The translations under genes and the position numbers were made by a program. From contig CBFFRP010000296.1 in assembly GCA_965644295.1 (NCBI GenBank), positions 1 to 64,000 on the forward strand: a DNA stretch of 64,000 nucleotides, given 5' to 3'. Shown in pieces: positions 45,430 to 57,083 of this stretch (its first letter is position 1; the number at the start of each line of letters is the position of its first letter). Source of the DNA: Paraphysomonas bandaiensis. Lineage: Eukaryota; Chrysophyceae. A model generated the notes under the pieces. That model worked only from the letters and a program-made list of their open reading frames with translations, was not told the origin of the DNA and ran no database searches.

Positions 45430-47281
45430 ATGCAAGACGGCGTGCATGCAGTTGAGGCGGTGGAGGAGCATGATCTCTGGGCAGGGTTCTCTGTGTCGTC
45501 CTGGTGCGATGCGGTTTCTCAGCCTGACTCCACCTTCTGGGAGCTCTACAAGTACACAACACAGCTGATTGAAGAGGAGCTGGCGATGGGTAACCATGAC
45601 ATCATCCTGGAAGTGGGATGCGGCACAGGAGAGCTCATCAGCAGCATTACAACTGATGTTCCACGAGTAGGGATTGATGTGGGTAGCATGAATATTTATG
45701 ACCGGGTCTAATGCTCTGTGTAGATTAACCCGAGATTTGTGGACTGGTGTCGCGGAAAGTATGCGAATATAGATTTCGAAGTTGTAGATGCAACAGAGTT
45801 AGTGACTTGGTGGAGAGAAAGTCCATATAAGAACTACAAATCTCCTCTTATACTCTGCTGCAACAACACCATGAATATTATACCTCCTTCAATTCGTTAT
45901 ACAGTTACGCAAGAGATGCGAAAATTATGTTCTCCTGCGGGTCGTGTTATGGTAAGCTTCTGGAATGGCCGTTACTTTTCACATGGTGTCATGGACTTTT
46001 ACTTACGGAACCCTGCGCTTTGTGGACCAGTAGATGTAACTACGGATATCAACTGGAAAACTAACACCCTTCTAACTAAATCTGGCTATCATACACAGTG
46101 GCTAAACCCGGAATGGGTCATGCGGCTTTTGAAATGCTATGATCTCGATCCGCAGTATTCTTCATGTCTCATTCCCGATGACTGCCTACTGACTCATGGC
46201 CTGGGAATATTTGTGTTTTTCTCCTGCAAAACATCTGGAGCTAGAGATCTTTATGATTCGGATGATGCCCAGATGTTTTACTCCCAGGTAAGATTTAGAT
46301 TGCAATCCCATTACGATGAGCAGATGTGATGCAGTGATAATGTGATGTATGTGCTGATCACACTTTCTAACTATATGTACTGTATTGCATATGAATGCAT
46401 GTTGTGCATTGAGGACGATATCCTATTCTTCTCGATTAATTCAGTTTTATATATTAAAGGTGTGGGGCGGGGGCACCATGCATCTTGGTCGGTATGAAGA
46501 TGTCCGTCTTTCGTCCGACCCGCACGTCTTATCTTCGCAAATTATAAACGCCCAAAACCTTCATGAAGCTGATTTTTGTGCGGCAGTAAAGGCCAAGATG
46601 GAACACTCTGAGGGACGCCCAATTCAATGCCGGGTCCTCGATATGGGATGTGGCTACGGCGGTTTACTCAGAAAGTTCAAAGACTACGGTTTTTTGCGGA
46701 ATGGGATTGGAATTGATTTCAGCGCTAAGATGTGTCAGCAGTGCATACTTAATAACCAACTGGCGTCTATGGGAGATGTAATCGACGTTCGTAATGAATC
46801 ATTCCTTGACACTTCTTTATACGAGGAGACTGTGGATGTGTGTGTCAGCATGGAGGCATTCCTTCACGTAGGCATAGAGCGACATGCTGCGGCACTAAAG
46901 GAAGCGCACAGAGTTCTACGCCCTGGGGGTTGGCTACTTTTTTCTGACATCCTCGAATGTCCTGGCGTAGATCGTGATGAAATCAGGCCCATATATGATG
47001 GATTACATGTTAAGAAGCTGGGAACTGTGGATGGTTATGTCAAATTAGCCGGGGAAATTGGATTCAGTGAGGTTTCATTCGAGTCGCATGCTCTGAATGT
47101 ACCAACCCATTATGAAGCTCTCCACGCTCTGGTGGTAGCATATCGAAATCATCCCGACCCTGCCAAGCGCCTACAAGCTTCTCCGGAGTTTTTGGAGAAT
47201 CAATTGGCTATCATGAAAGCGTGGGCTAACCTCTCTCCGGGGCGTATAGATTGGGGTATTTTTTATATGCGAAAGGTTTAA
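45430..47281 (+). CDS. Tandem SAM methyltransferase, betaine-synthase-like (second domain SDMT-like), 3 exons
   Basis: 544 residues in exons 45430-45678, 45724-46287 and 46460-47281, all in frame. Domain 1 (to about residue 270) has motif I IILEVGCGTGELI and an unusual VSFWNGRYFS region. It ends in DSDDAQMFYSQ, joining directly to VWGGGTMHLGRYE. That junction mirrors the start of bacterial sarcosine/dimethylglycine N-methyltransferases (DSDDAD.FY..VWGG.DIHVG.Y). Domain 2 has CRVLDMGCGYGGLLRKF, GIDFSAKMC, HVGIERHAAALKEAHRVLRPGGWLLFSDI. Known glycine-betaine synthesis by three methylations uses GSMT plus SDMT, sometimes fused, so a betaine or other N-methyl osmolyte product is plausible; domain 1 is not clearly GSMT, so substrate is inferred. 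Start is the ATG at 45430. Confidence 0.83.
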
Positions 47282-50200
47282 CCCGATGAGTGTATATGTG
47301 TTTCTGGGCGCGGCTGCGAACTTCCTAAGTAGAGATATACGAAAATAATGGATTTGTGTGATGAACGAGCCACAGCGTGGGTAGGAAGTGTATCAACGCA
47401 TTGCATGGTTGGTGTGCTTGAAGTAACCGCGCCGTAGCAGGGTAGAATTACTATCTGAGTTCCTCACTATCAATTTTGAAGGTGATTGCGCACTACACGT
47501 TTGTATTCTGTCGCACCTGTTTATGATCGTTTCTGGTTTATGTAGAAGACAGTTGTCAAACAATTCACATTTCAGATAACTAACTATTAAAGTGCTTTTC
47601 TATTAAGCTTTTGTTAATTATCAAGCTTTTCATAAAAGAATCGTAAACTGCATGTATTATTGATTTCCAGCGTAGCCACTGTTATACAGTCACACTAGAA
47701 CTTTATCAATGGAGACTACAGTTCTAAACGTTAGCGGAATGGGATATGAAAGAAAAGGAAAGTTCTAAATTTTCTTTAATTTTATTGATGCTTGCGTGTG
47801 TCTAGTAATCAGAATTGAAACAGCGATGGTGTTGGGCTCATCTTTCTAAGAAAAGAGTTAAATCTCAATACTCACTCGAAATTAACATATAAACCCTTCG
47901 TCAATTTTATATCATATATTTCTTGTAACCTTTCATCTATAATATCCTGCACAGACATAATATTTCAGTTTCTAGCTTCTCATTGCATCTATACCACTAC
48001 ACCACTACTTAATTTCGTAAATTGTATTCTTTTGGAAGCATTTGTAGCTATATACTACAGTGCGTATTGCGCATTTCACTCGAGCTTCATGTACTAAAGG
48101 TATAGATAAGAATCATTACGGAAATAATCACTAGGGTTGCGTAACAATTAATTGGTAAGAGGTTTCCAACAATAACAATTGCAATAATTAATCAACTATT
48201 GTACCTCTCAGTTGCAATAAACTTTGTTGCAGCTAGGTTCAATTTCTGCTAGTGACACCAATTAATGTCACAGGGCACATAACTGTCCAATTAATCCTAA
48301 CCCTAACCTTTTTCACTTTGTAAGCAGTGTTGCACCAGAAATAAATTCAACACAATTGAAGTCCAATCCCATTAACTATAACTCATCAAATAGATTTCCG
48401 ATTGATTCTGCTGTAAAATTAATGTCAGAACTTTTGTAGAACTTTGCCAACGATATTTGACATGTTTTCATTCTTGAGTTCCGATGTTGAAGTGTATACT
48501 GACCCCTGGCCCATATATGATTATTAATGATAAGGTAACTGTGCACATTGCACATACTAGAGCCTTGTAACCGTTAATGGTAATGGCACTAATGGACATT
48601 AATGGTTGCCAGGCCCTGCTACATACATCCTTGTTCTTCTATGCTAACTAATAATGGGGTTGTATCTATGATCAGTAGCTATACAGCTTAAGATGCTATA
48701 TAATAAAGCCAGCTCATTAAGTGGTGAGAGATATTTAATAAGAATAATTGTAATTATCATTTCAAACCAATTAATTTAACTAGCAATACGCAAGCCTGAT
48801 ATTTGCACTACTACCTAAATAGTTCGGTGCAATCAAAGCCTTGTTTTGTCTTTGAAACTGCATGTCTACGCACTAGCCAGAAATACAGTATATATAAATG
48901 CAAAGAAATTCCAGGGTAAGAATGTAATTTAGTCGACTGGAGATACAATGCTCCTTTCCCATCCAATCCAGCGGCACAATCCAGCCATACGGGAGAAGGT
49001 CTTGAATTACCAATTATTCTTCTAGGTCCACTGCGAACATATTCAATTTCAGAACTGTGGTCTCTCATTTTTAGGACCTTAAGTAACAATTCATATAAGT
49101 GGGTTACGACCTCTACTGCGATGAAATTCGAAAAAGATATCGTAAATGAATCAGCGCTAGCCATTACTGAAGACACCACACAAAAGCAAATGAGACTGCT
49201 GCAAGGCGCAAGCTACCAGGCGAAGATACAGAAAGTAGCTGAGATATCAAAGGATCTTTTGGACTTTTACCTTCAAAACAGGAGCTCTTTAAGAAATCAG
49301 TACTGCACAGGCACCACCTCGGATTTCGGTGAAACGTCTAGAGTAAAGTCAATTTGGATAAACTTCGACATTTTTCGCTCGATGTTTGGGGCTATGCAGT
49401 GATCATCAAAAGCCTTCTGTTCAATTCAGTAGCATCCAGCGCGTCGGAAAGTCATGACTCGGAGAAAGACAAGCGCCTACACGACTCTACACTACGAATC
49501 AACTCCTCTCCCTTCTTGGGGTCTATGCCTTATATTTCGTAAGGTTAAGTCAGTATAACATCTGCAGTCACACTACTAGAGTATAACAACACAGCATAGC
49601 ACCTCACAAGTACTTGACAGGGTTAGCATCACTGTAAGTTACTTCAGATTAGTCATAATATTTGTCAAGATGACACACTGGGGGCCAGGATAGAGTCAAA
49701 AATGCTTCCACATGTCAACGTATAACTAGAAAGTTTGTTTTCCTGCACGAAAATCTTCGAAGTATCATGAATCTTTCCGCCGTCATTCTTTTCGGTGGCA
49801 AACGGACTGATAAGCCACGGCTGCGGACACATCTTTATCATCATCAAATTACGATTTGACTCCGGGAGAAATATTTTGCTATCATCGAACTCCATAACTT
49901 AATCACTGACTAAAATTATCCCTTCTGGGCAGGAGATCGCAGCACAGTTGGATGAGGTGAGATAGGAGTACAGCAGAAGTCTATTGCGCTCTAAATCTAA
50001 AACCTCACGCAGAGGTTTTCAGAAAGGTACGATTTGTGGGTAGTTTTTTTTGTTAAGAACGTGTGTAAACCCCCATGGCTGGTAAAGTCCAGTAGAAGGA
50101 AGGCCTTGATGCACCCTTTCAATCAGCACTGTGGATGACAGTCATACAGACTCTACCTACAGAGTATACCTGTATACCTCGAGCATACATACGTATACCG

Positions 50201-50496
50201 ATCGTAGTCCGCTGTGTCGAGTATAGCGGTTGCACAACCAGCACAGCAGAGAGGCGGGTGTTTTATTGGGCTCAAGTGGGATGGAATTAATTCAGTTTGC
50301 AGGCGATCGTTCGGTTCGTGTATATACATACATACTCATATCCGGTGCGATAAATGGATGTGTTTTAGTTCCTCACGGCTGTCATTGGTGACATTAGTTC
50401 GAAGGCACTATCTATTATTAGGTTGGCATGTGTGATTATCTCTTACACGATTGGATTGATAATGTCTGACAGGTAGTTGAAGGTGCCACACTGAGA
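47282..50496. other. Long intergenic region with repeat traces
   Basis: Interstitial telomere motif CCTAACCCTAACC at 48296-48308. A hAT-end-like segment at about 48555-48622 (ATTAATGGTTGCCAGGCCCTG) matches the tip inside the 309-base repeats at 56.8 and 58.3 kb. Frames at 48811-49179 (-), 49121-49402 (+) and 49665-49895 (-) are open but unrecognised; 49121-49402 overlaps and opposes 48811-49179, so at most one is real. Confidence 0.45.
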
Positions 50497-53321
50497 ATGG
50501 CTCATACGTTGGAAAAATTCGATGAGGTCAAACCATTTCCAGTTCTTCTTGCTGCACCGAAGAAAGACCCTGGACTTAGTGTACGTTAATCGTTGCTATT
50601 AATCGATGCATTGACGCTTTCATACAGAAAACAAGTCGGCACACAGCCGGTCGGAAACTGAAAACTCAGAAATCGTTACCACTGAAAGTAAACACCGAAA
50701 GCAATGCTCTTCCTGGTATTTTAAAGGCATCGAAAACACAAGTTCTTCCTGCTCAAATGAAGATGACTCCAACCGCTGCGGCTGGCTCCGTGTTTGTTGG
50801 TTTTAATGCGTCTAATATTCACTTGGATTCCGTCAAACCGCAAGTGAAGTCGTCGACAGAAGATATCCTATCCAAGTCACTCAACCAGGTCAACTTAAAT
50901 ACACAAGCAGCGATTCCAAAGAAGCAAGACGAATCTCTGAATGCCCTCCGCTCTTACACATCTTTGATGGATGAGTTTAGCTTGCACAATTTCATGATTT
51001 GGAATGGCAGTGCATTGAAAGACACCCCTGAATTTCAATCGTACCAGAGAACGTACAAGAATCAGTGGAGTTACATTAACTCTGTTATCTTCCAACTTGA
51101 AAAGTTGATGACCGATAACTTCGTCAAGCTTGCGATAGTGTCGGGCGTAAAGGTGGCTGAGTACGCCATACTGAACCTTCCGCAACTCCAACCACATGAA
51201 CTACTGGATTGTGTTTGCAATGCAGATCAGATTCGACCTCAATTGAATTCGTTTGCTGGAGATTCTCAGGATCATATTCTAAGAGCTGCCATCAAGATTC
51301 AAACTCTCGGACGGCGTTGGTTTGCAATGTATCGTTTTAGAAGTTTGAAACGCCGGCTGACTGCAGCAATTACCATTCAGAGCATTATTCGTCGTTTTGT
51401 CCAACGGTGTAAAGCCCACACTCTGTTGCAGAATCTTGCTGCCGTTGCAGAAGAAAGGTGGAAAGCCAACATGAAAGCGTTGATGGAGGACTGGCGACGG
51501 CCGACACCAAGTTCTAATAAAAAGATCATTGTTCATATTCCTTCTGTATCTGCTAGTGAATTCTTTCGGGTTAACATGTCCCATTTGGCTTCCATTCAGA
51601 ACTCCGTGATATCGTTTTTATATCAGCTAGCTGACCCGCGAGTTGAAATTGTATATATTTCTCCATGTCACTTAGGCCCCACGGAAAGAAATTACTTCGA
51701 GAAGTTTTTGGCACTTATGGATATATCTATATTACCTAATCGACTAAAATTCATTGTACCAGAATTGTCAGCCCAGTTACCAGACAGTGTTCCAGTCGCA
51801 CAGGCGTTGTGGTACTCATCGTCTACGCTGAAGAAATTGCGATCGATAATATCTTTTCACCATGGCGACGTGGTGATCATACCTGGCGACCTTGGATGGG
51901 CAGAAAAACGTATCGCTTCATATCTGGGTGTTAAAATGCTTTCTCCAGAGCCCATTGTCGCCCATGAAATGACTTCTCGGTCTCAATCTAAACGGTTATT
52001 TATGGAGGCCAATATGAACATTCCTATTGGGGCACACGACATATACTCTGAGGAGGATATGTTAATATCACTTACGCGCTTGATGGCGTCCAATTTAGAC
52101 ATAAATCGGTGGCTGATTCGTCTTAATGTCGACTACAATGGGGAAGGCACAGCGTATGTGGATGCTGGTAGTCTTCCCATCATACAAGCTCTGAAGCAGG
52201 AGCAGACTGCTCTTATGAATACCAGCATTGACCCGGACTGCTGGTTTGAAAGGCATGTCCAGCTTAACGCAAGGAAGCGTATTCTGGCTGTATTTCAAGA
52301 GACGGATATGGGAATCGTGAAGATATGTCGCGATGACATGTTTCCTAATTGGAAAGTTTTTATGCGATTTGTTGCGGAAGTTGGGGCTGTGGTGGAAGCT
52401 GAACCGCTAGGTTCACAAGGACGGATCGAAAGCTACTGCTTTGTCGACCCATGTGGGGGGTTACACATTTCTAAGGGGTCCGTGGTTGTTGTGGATGAAT
52501 GCTACCAGCGACAGAGTGTTGTACATCCCCAAAATATCATCCATGAGAGGTCTTTGGAAGGCGCTACCCAAGCTATTGTGTCAAAGCTATATGATGTCTA
52601 CGGTGTGATGGGTTATGTAACCGTCTCGTTTTCTGCTTTCTGGGATGCGTACGACCATACACCGAGAATATGGGCGAACGGTATTCGCTTTGGAATGAAT
52701 TCTTCTTTCGGTGCATTTCAGACACTTGGACTTCTTATACGGCCGTTTGATAGTGAGTTGCTTAAACGCCCTTGTCTAGTTCCGCTTCCGACAGATGGTA
52801 AGTGTACCTTTACGTGCTTATGTTCATCCTGGAATGAATTTATTTGTCTTAACCATTGTGCCGTAACTTGGTGTTGCATTCAGGTCGCCATTGTGTTCAT
52901 ATACCCTCTGCGATTCACACGCCACTTTCCGATAGTCGTGATGATGTTTTCTTTCGCCTCTGTAAGATGCATGGCATCGCCTATGATCCTGAGAGGAAGT
53001 CTGGTGTTTTATTTTTTCTCGTTGACAGCATCATTGGTATGTAGCGTGAGGTATCCCTCCTGATATGTAATCGTAGTATAAACAGGTGGTACTCTTAGCA
53101 TGTTGGCAGTAGCAGACACTAAGCTGAAAGCTCTTGAATGTGCAGTGCAGGCGTTGACTTTCATATCTAGAAATTTTGGAAAATGTGATCGTCGTGATCT
53201 TGTGAATGATTGGGCGGGACTGCAGAATATCCTCAGAAATCTCAAGATGTATTCGAAAAGAGAAGCGCTCAAGGCACGGGCGGTGTATGATGAATCCCAA
53301 AAAAGAAGCACCACCTTATAG
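50497..53321 (+). CDS. IQCH: IQCH-like protein (IQ motifs plus ATP-grasp-like fold), 4 exons
   Basis: Predicted 880 residues in exons 50497-50580, 50628-52797, 52884-53036 and 53086-53321; human IQCH is about 1,027. Two IQ calmodulin-binding motifs lie at AAIKIQTLGRRWFAMYR and AAITIQSIIRRFVQR. Then the family core: KIIVHIPSV, LADPRVEIVYISP, LSPEPIVAHEMTSRSQSKRLFMEANMNIPIGAHDIYSEEDM, NVDYNGEGTAYVD, and FFRLCKMHGIAYDPERKSGVLFFLVDS, matching the C-terminal ATP-grasp-like half. In mammals IQCH is a sperm-tail protein that binds calmodulin and RNA-binding proteins; in protists it is expected in ciliated cells. The start may lie further upstream, because an acceptor CAG ends at 50472. AATAAA at 53454, 133 bases past the stop, is a likely poly(A) signal. 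Confidence 0.9.
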
Positions 53322-53453
53322 GACATGATCATGTATGTCAATAATAGTCGATTGTTAGATTTTAAAGTAATGTGTGGCTGTATATTATTGTTACTAAGAT
53401 CAGTGGTGTGAATTGCTATGGATTTAATTTTATAATGCTATGTTCGTCATTGC

Positions 53454-53459
53454 AATAAA
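53454..53459 (+). terminator. Probable poly(A) signal of IQCH
   Basis: AATAAA in TGCAATAAAACA, 133 bases after the IQCH stop codon. Confidence 0.5.
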
Positions 53460-53590
53460 ACATATCGAATTCAGTTTAGAAGGAACGTAGAGTGGGTTAT
53501 AAATCCTGACGACATTCACCATTGTAGCAGAGAGTTAACGCTATTCAGCATGTCAACGAGGCAAGTAACACTACTCTTATATAATAAATA

Positions 53591-53790
53591 GACTCCCTGC
53601 TGAAGTCAAGCATCCGGGTTGTTCACCTTAAGGACAGAGAGCAAAAGTGGTTGAATCTTAGTGCTTACGGTGACACACGAACAGCTTTTTCGTTACGCCA
53701 AATAGTAAGATATCAGAGTTAAGCGCTACTTAGTTATATTGTTTGGCTACATTAGTTCTTACTCTTACACGCCTATTGCTGCTAATCAAG
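53591..53790 (+). mobile_element. LTR family 1 fragment joined to MITE left arm
   Basis: 53591-53635 matches the LTR (CTGAAGTCAAGCATCCGGG, CACCTTAAGGAC) and 53644-53790 matches the MITE left arm (AAAGTGGTTGAATCTTAGTG, ..AATAGTAAGATATCAGA, TTACACGCCTATTGC). The LTR-MITE order is as at 28.2 kb, but the junction is at a different LTR position. Confidence 0.6.
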
Positions 53791-54129
53791 ATTTGTAGTA
53801 AAGGCGGCACTACATGAAGCGAATGAATTGCTATGAACTATGAAACTAGTTGATAAACTGAAAAATAGAATATAGTGCATGTATAAGATCGGGACTTTCT
53901 ATCAATATCAATGAAACTACATCACATGTATGATAGAAAGCATCATTTTAATTAATTGAGTGCTGTGTTATTGTTGAAAGTTCAATTACTTAATAGGGAT
54001 AGTTATCTTGATACTAAACTTCACATTTACCAACAATTAGGGTATTACCAATAAGGGTAATACTAAAATATATGATTGCTCAGTTGCCGAAGTATTTAAA
54101 CCTCAGTTCATTTTAAAAGAAGCCTATCA

Positions 54130-54267
54130 ATGTTCTCCAAAAATGGATTCCCGGGTGCTTCCAGAATAGGTTCAACGCCGAGTCTAGGTTCAACAGGAGC
54201 AGCAAGTCAACCCTCAGACCTACGGGGAATATTAGTGCATACTGTGCTTGTGGAAGAGTTTCGATAA
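54130..54267 (+). CDS. Small 45-residue ORF, possible orphan first exon
   Basis: ATG-to-stop frame with low-complexity but protein-like content (FSKNGFPGASRIGSTPSLGS then SQPSDLRGILVHTVLVEEF). The region around it is AT-rich and non-coding. It may be a stranded first exon or chance; I see no continuing exon downstream. Confidence 0.25.
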   Translation: MFSKNGFPGASRIGSTPSLGSTGAASQPSDLRGILVHTVLVEEFR

Positions 54268-54360
54268 TATTATACTGATATAAGCATCATAACACAACTT
54301 ACATCTGATTGGAGTTGTGCGTGCAATCTTCACTGGGCCATAAGAATTAAAGCCTATATG

Positions 54361-54678
54361 CTACATCTCTAATATGCGCCTCATACAACCATGTGGAAAT
54401 CCTCCAGAATTTAGCCGAAACTTACGGTAGCCCTCCTTGAAATATTCATGTATATCCTACGCCATATCTTTAGCCAACAAACATTCAGATATCAGACGAT
54501 ACAAAGGAAAACTTTCATGTCCATATCTCCCTCCAAGTAGTTCGCAAACAGGTAACCCTGCATCTATGCCAATAATACCCCACCATACCATATCCACGGC
54601 ACTCTTTATATACGAATGTCTGTACTCAAGCAATAGTAAACCAGTTTTAAACTGTTCGGCTAACTCTCTGGTGTCCAT
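54361..54678 (-). pseudogene. Mandelate racemase/enolase-superfamily pseudogene fragment
   Basis: The minus-strand frame reads IKSAVDMVWWGIIGIDAGLP then VCELLGGRYG, PLYRLIS, an in-frame TAG, then DIHEYFKEGYRKFRLNSGG. This is the linker between the capping domain and the barrel of mandelate racemase-family enzymes (SAVDMALWDI.GK..G.PVY.LLGG..., ...Y...GF..FKLK.GG), nearest in style to hydroxyproline-betaine epimerase-like members. The in-frame stop, WD changed to WG, loss of the catalytic Lys-x-Lys (KFRLNSG) and absence of the rest of the barrel mark it as dead. Confidence 0.6.
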
Positions 54679-54828
54679 TATATATGCGCTGCTTGTTATT
54701 CGTTGCAGAGCTCCGGTACACCGGCCTCATGTCATATCTACATAGACCTGAGTTCTTGTTGGGTTCATAATGTGCTGCACATACATACTGGACCTGATCA
54801 TACAGAGTTTCCTTATCTGAAGATATGC

Positions 54829-54942
54829 TAACGACTGCTATCCATGGCTATGATGCTGCGTGATATCTCAAAACTAACGACTGCTATCCATGGCTATGAT
54901 GCTGCGTGATATCTCAACACTAACGACTGCTACTATCCATGG
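54829..54942. repeat. Minisatellite, about 2.5 copies of a 46-base unit
   Basis: Unit begins TAACGACTGCTATCCATGGC and ends GATATCTCAA; two copies are nearly identical and a third is partial with a TAC insertion. Confidence 0.85.
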
Positions 54943-55990
54943 AATTATTTCAACTCGCGAATGCTTCCGTAAACAGGCAAGAGAGTATGCAGTGTGTCTG
55001 TACGGAGTAATCACTCGCTCTGCTCCTGTGTATGAGTGAAACTCATGATGAATATGACCGCAATTACCAGTGGGCCAGTGGCATGAATGTAGAGTATATT
55101 CATTTGACAGAAGTGCACATGGAGACCAGCGATGAGGTGTGAATTCACACCACTGGGTTCGGCCATTATGCTAGCTTATATGCACATGGCACAGGAGCTG
55201 ACATGTTGAGAACTGCCATCATCCAGAGTTTTTATTGGATGTGATCCTTGTTTCGAACACCTGTTCGTTATCAGAAAGGTGACGCATCACCCTCCCTATC
55301 GTTCGATCAAGTGGCCCTCCTGTGGGGAAATATGGTTTGCGTTCACATAGCCGTACACCTATAATATGGTTCAGAATGACCTTGATCTACACTGCGACAA
55401 TGTCAATGATATGAACGAAAGAAACGAAGTGATATTCTTCCACTGGCAACCATTTCTTCAACGGATGGAGCTTCAGAAGAATGCGAAGTATAGATACCGG
55501 ATCTCTTTCCAGACTCCCTGCCTGTCTCCAGAAAAAGTAATACTCGATCGATAGTTTTTCCTGACTTTGGGTTTGTCCTAGTTGTGTCGGCCCATGTCCA
55601 TCCCCGGAAGTTCCGGCACAGCACACTTGGAAGGGAGTTTTAGATTTTTTTATGAATCCCGAAGACCTTCTCGCTAGAACAACGCTAGAAACATTCGTAA
55701 AAACACTATTTTTCCCCTAAGTACACAACTACGATATACTCTGTGCTGTATTTTTATACATATATAGAGCACATTAAAAGCAACGATGATGGCCAAAACA
55801 ATCGATGGCAGTGTAATTTACAGAGTATTCTTCCGAGTGGTTTCAGAGAATCCTCTCAGTGCTCTGTATCTTATTGTTCGTTGTGCAATGATCTCCTTTA
55901 ACAAGATATACTGCGAGGTTACACGAGTTGTGTGAATCATACAGCCAAGAAGGGCACCAAACATACGGATTTTTCTTGAGAGGAACTCGA
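54943..55990. other. Intergenic, probably decayed coding material
   Basis: No intact gene. GC content around 54950-55620 is higher than in the flanks and several 60-80-codon frames exist on both strands, none recognised. It may include further pieces of the enolase-superfamily pseudogene. Confidence 0.35.
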
Positions 55991-56694
55991 GAGAATTTTG
56001 GGAAGTGAGATACTTCACGGGGGCGATTTATTGTCTTTTGTAAGAAAGAAAGTATCTCCTGCTGCAAGGAACTTATTTCGGTGGCTGGACTGGATAGTCA
56101 TGAACGACGAGCCATTTTGTATTGTGGAGAATAAGTATGTTCGGAAGAGATGGAACCAATTTGTACCAAGCCCGCCAGTTATTTGATATGCTGCTACAAG
56201 AATTTCCAGAGCTGCATCCATACCTTTCCCCGAATGCAAGCATAGTTGTCAGTGCAAATTTTGAGAAGGCAGTGGCTAAAATTCAAGGGAACGATGAAAG
56301 AGAGTTGACAGGCAATGAGAGAAGAGCAGTTAGACATGTGCAACTGGATTCATCCATGGAGGTTGGTGTACCCGACAGAAATAACGAGGACGAGAGTGAA
56401 GGAACTGATTTTGCACAGCGTGTTCTGGACAGCGTCGAGGTCACCAAGAGAGCTCGACTTGGTACCTACGAGTCCAACTACCGCTGCTTGCTTCATATTG
56501 AAGCACAATCTAAAGTTGTTGAGAGGCTCTTTAGTCGTGCAACGTTGATTATGACACCTGAGCGTAGAAACATGAATCCATATCGACTAAAATCGGTGCT
56601 ATTCCTACGAGCCAATTACATGTTGTGGGATGTTTATACCATCCATAAAGCCCTGCAAGAAGATCCTGATGTGTCAGTAGAGAGCGAGAAGTAG
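55990..56694 (+). pseudogene. hAT transposase relic 1
   Basis: Two overlapping frames. The first (55998-56186) has LSFVRKKVSPAARNLFRWLD then WIVMNDEPFCIVENKYVRK, the early part of a plant/oomycete-type hAT transposase. The second (56122-56694) ends with VVERLFSRATLIMTPERRNM and LKSVLFLRANYMLWDV, the C-terminal hAT dimerisation domain. The catalytic core between them is missing, so this is an internally deleted, frameshifted copy. Confidence 0.75.
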
Positions 56695-56774
56695 TTAAAA
56701 TTTGTAGTCTGCTATTTAAATAAAAATTAGCAATTAAGGGAGCACAACAGTATCTATTATATGAGTGGTGCTAT

Positions 56775-57083
56775 CTACTTTAAGTTAGTAGGTATTAATG
56801 GCCATTAATGCGCCATTATAATTGCCGGGACATTTTTCATTAATGCCATTATAATTCCTGGGAGCTGGACTACCATTAATGGCCCATTAATGGTTACCAG
56901 GCCCTGATTCTACGTACTATTGGAATAACAGGTCATGTCCTTAAAATGACGGGAGCACGGTGCCACTGCCAAAAATAGTTGTAAGAATCCCGATTTTATC
57001 GTATTATTCTACGAAGCAGCAATACAAGGCCGACTTAAGTCTACAGACCAGTAAAATCCAAGAATAATCGACTACATTCCATA
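56775..57083 (+). repeat. 309-base direct repeat, copy 1
   Basis: Near-identical to 58266-58574 (I count 3 differences). Rich in ATTAATGG motifs and contains a hAT-like tip GGTTACCAGGCCCTG. Lies 81 bases after hAT relic 1. Confidence 0.92.

Noticed and set aside
48811-49402. Opposed 122- and 93-codon frames
   Set aside because: They overlap on opposite strands, neither shows a known motif, and no splice partners were found.
55366-55626. Overlapping frames on both strands near 55.5 kb
   Set aside because: Three overlapping 60-79-codon frames with no motif; probably chance in a slightly GC-richer segment.
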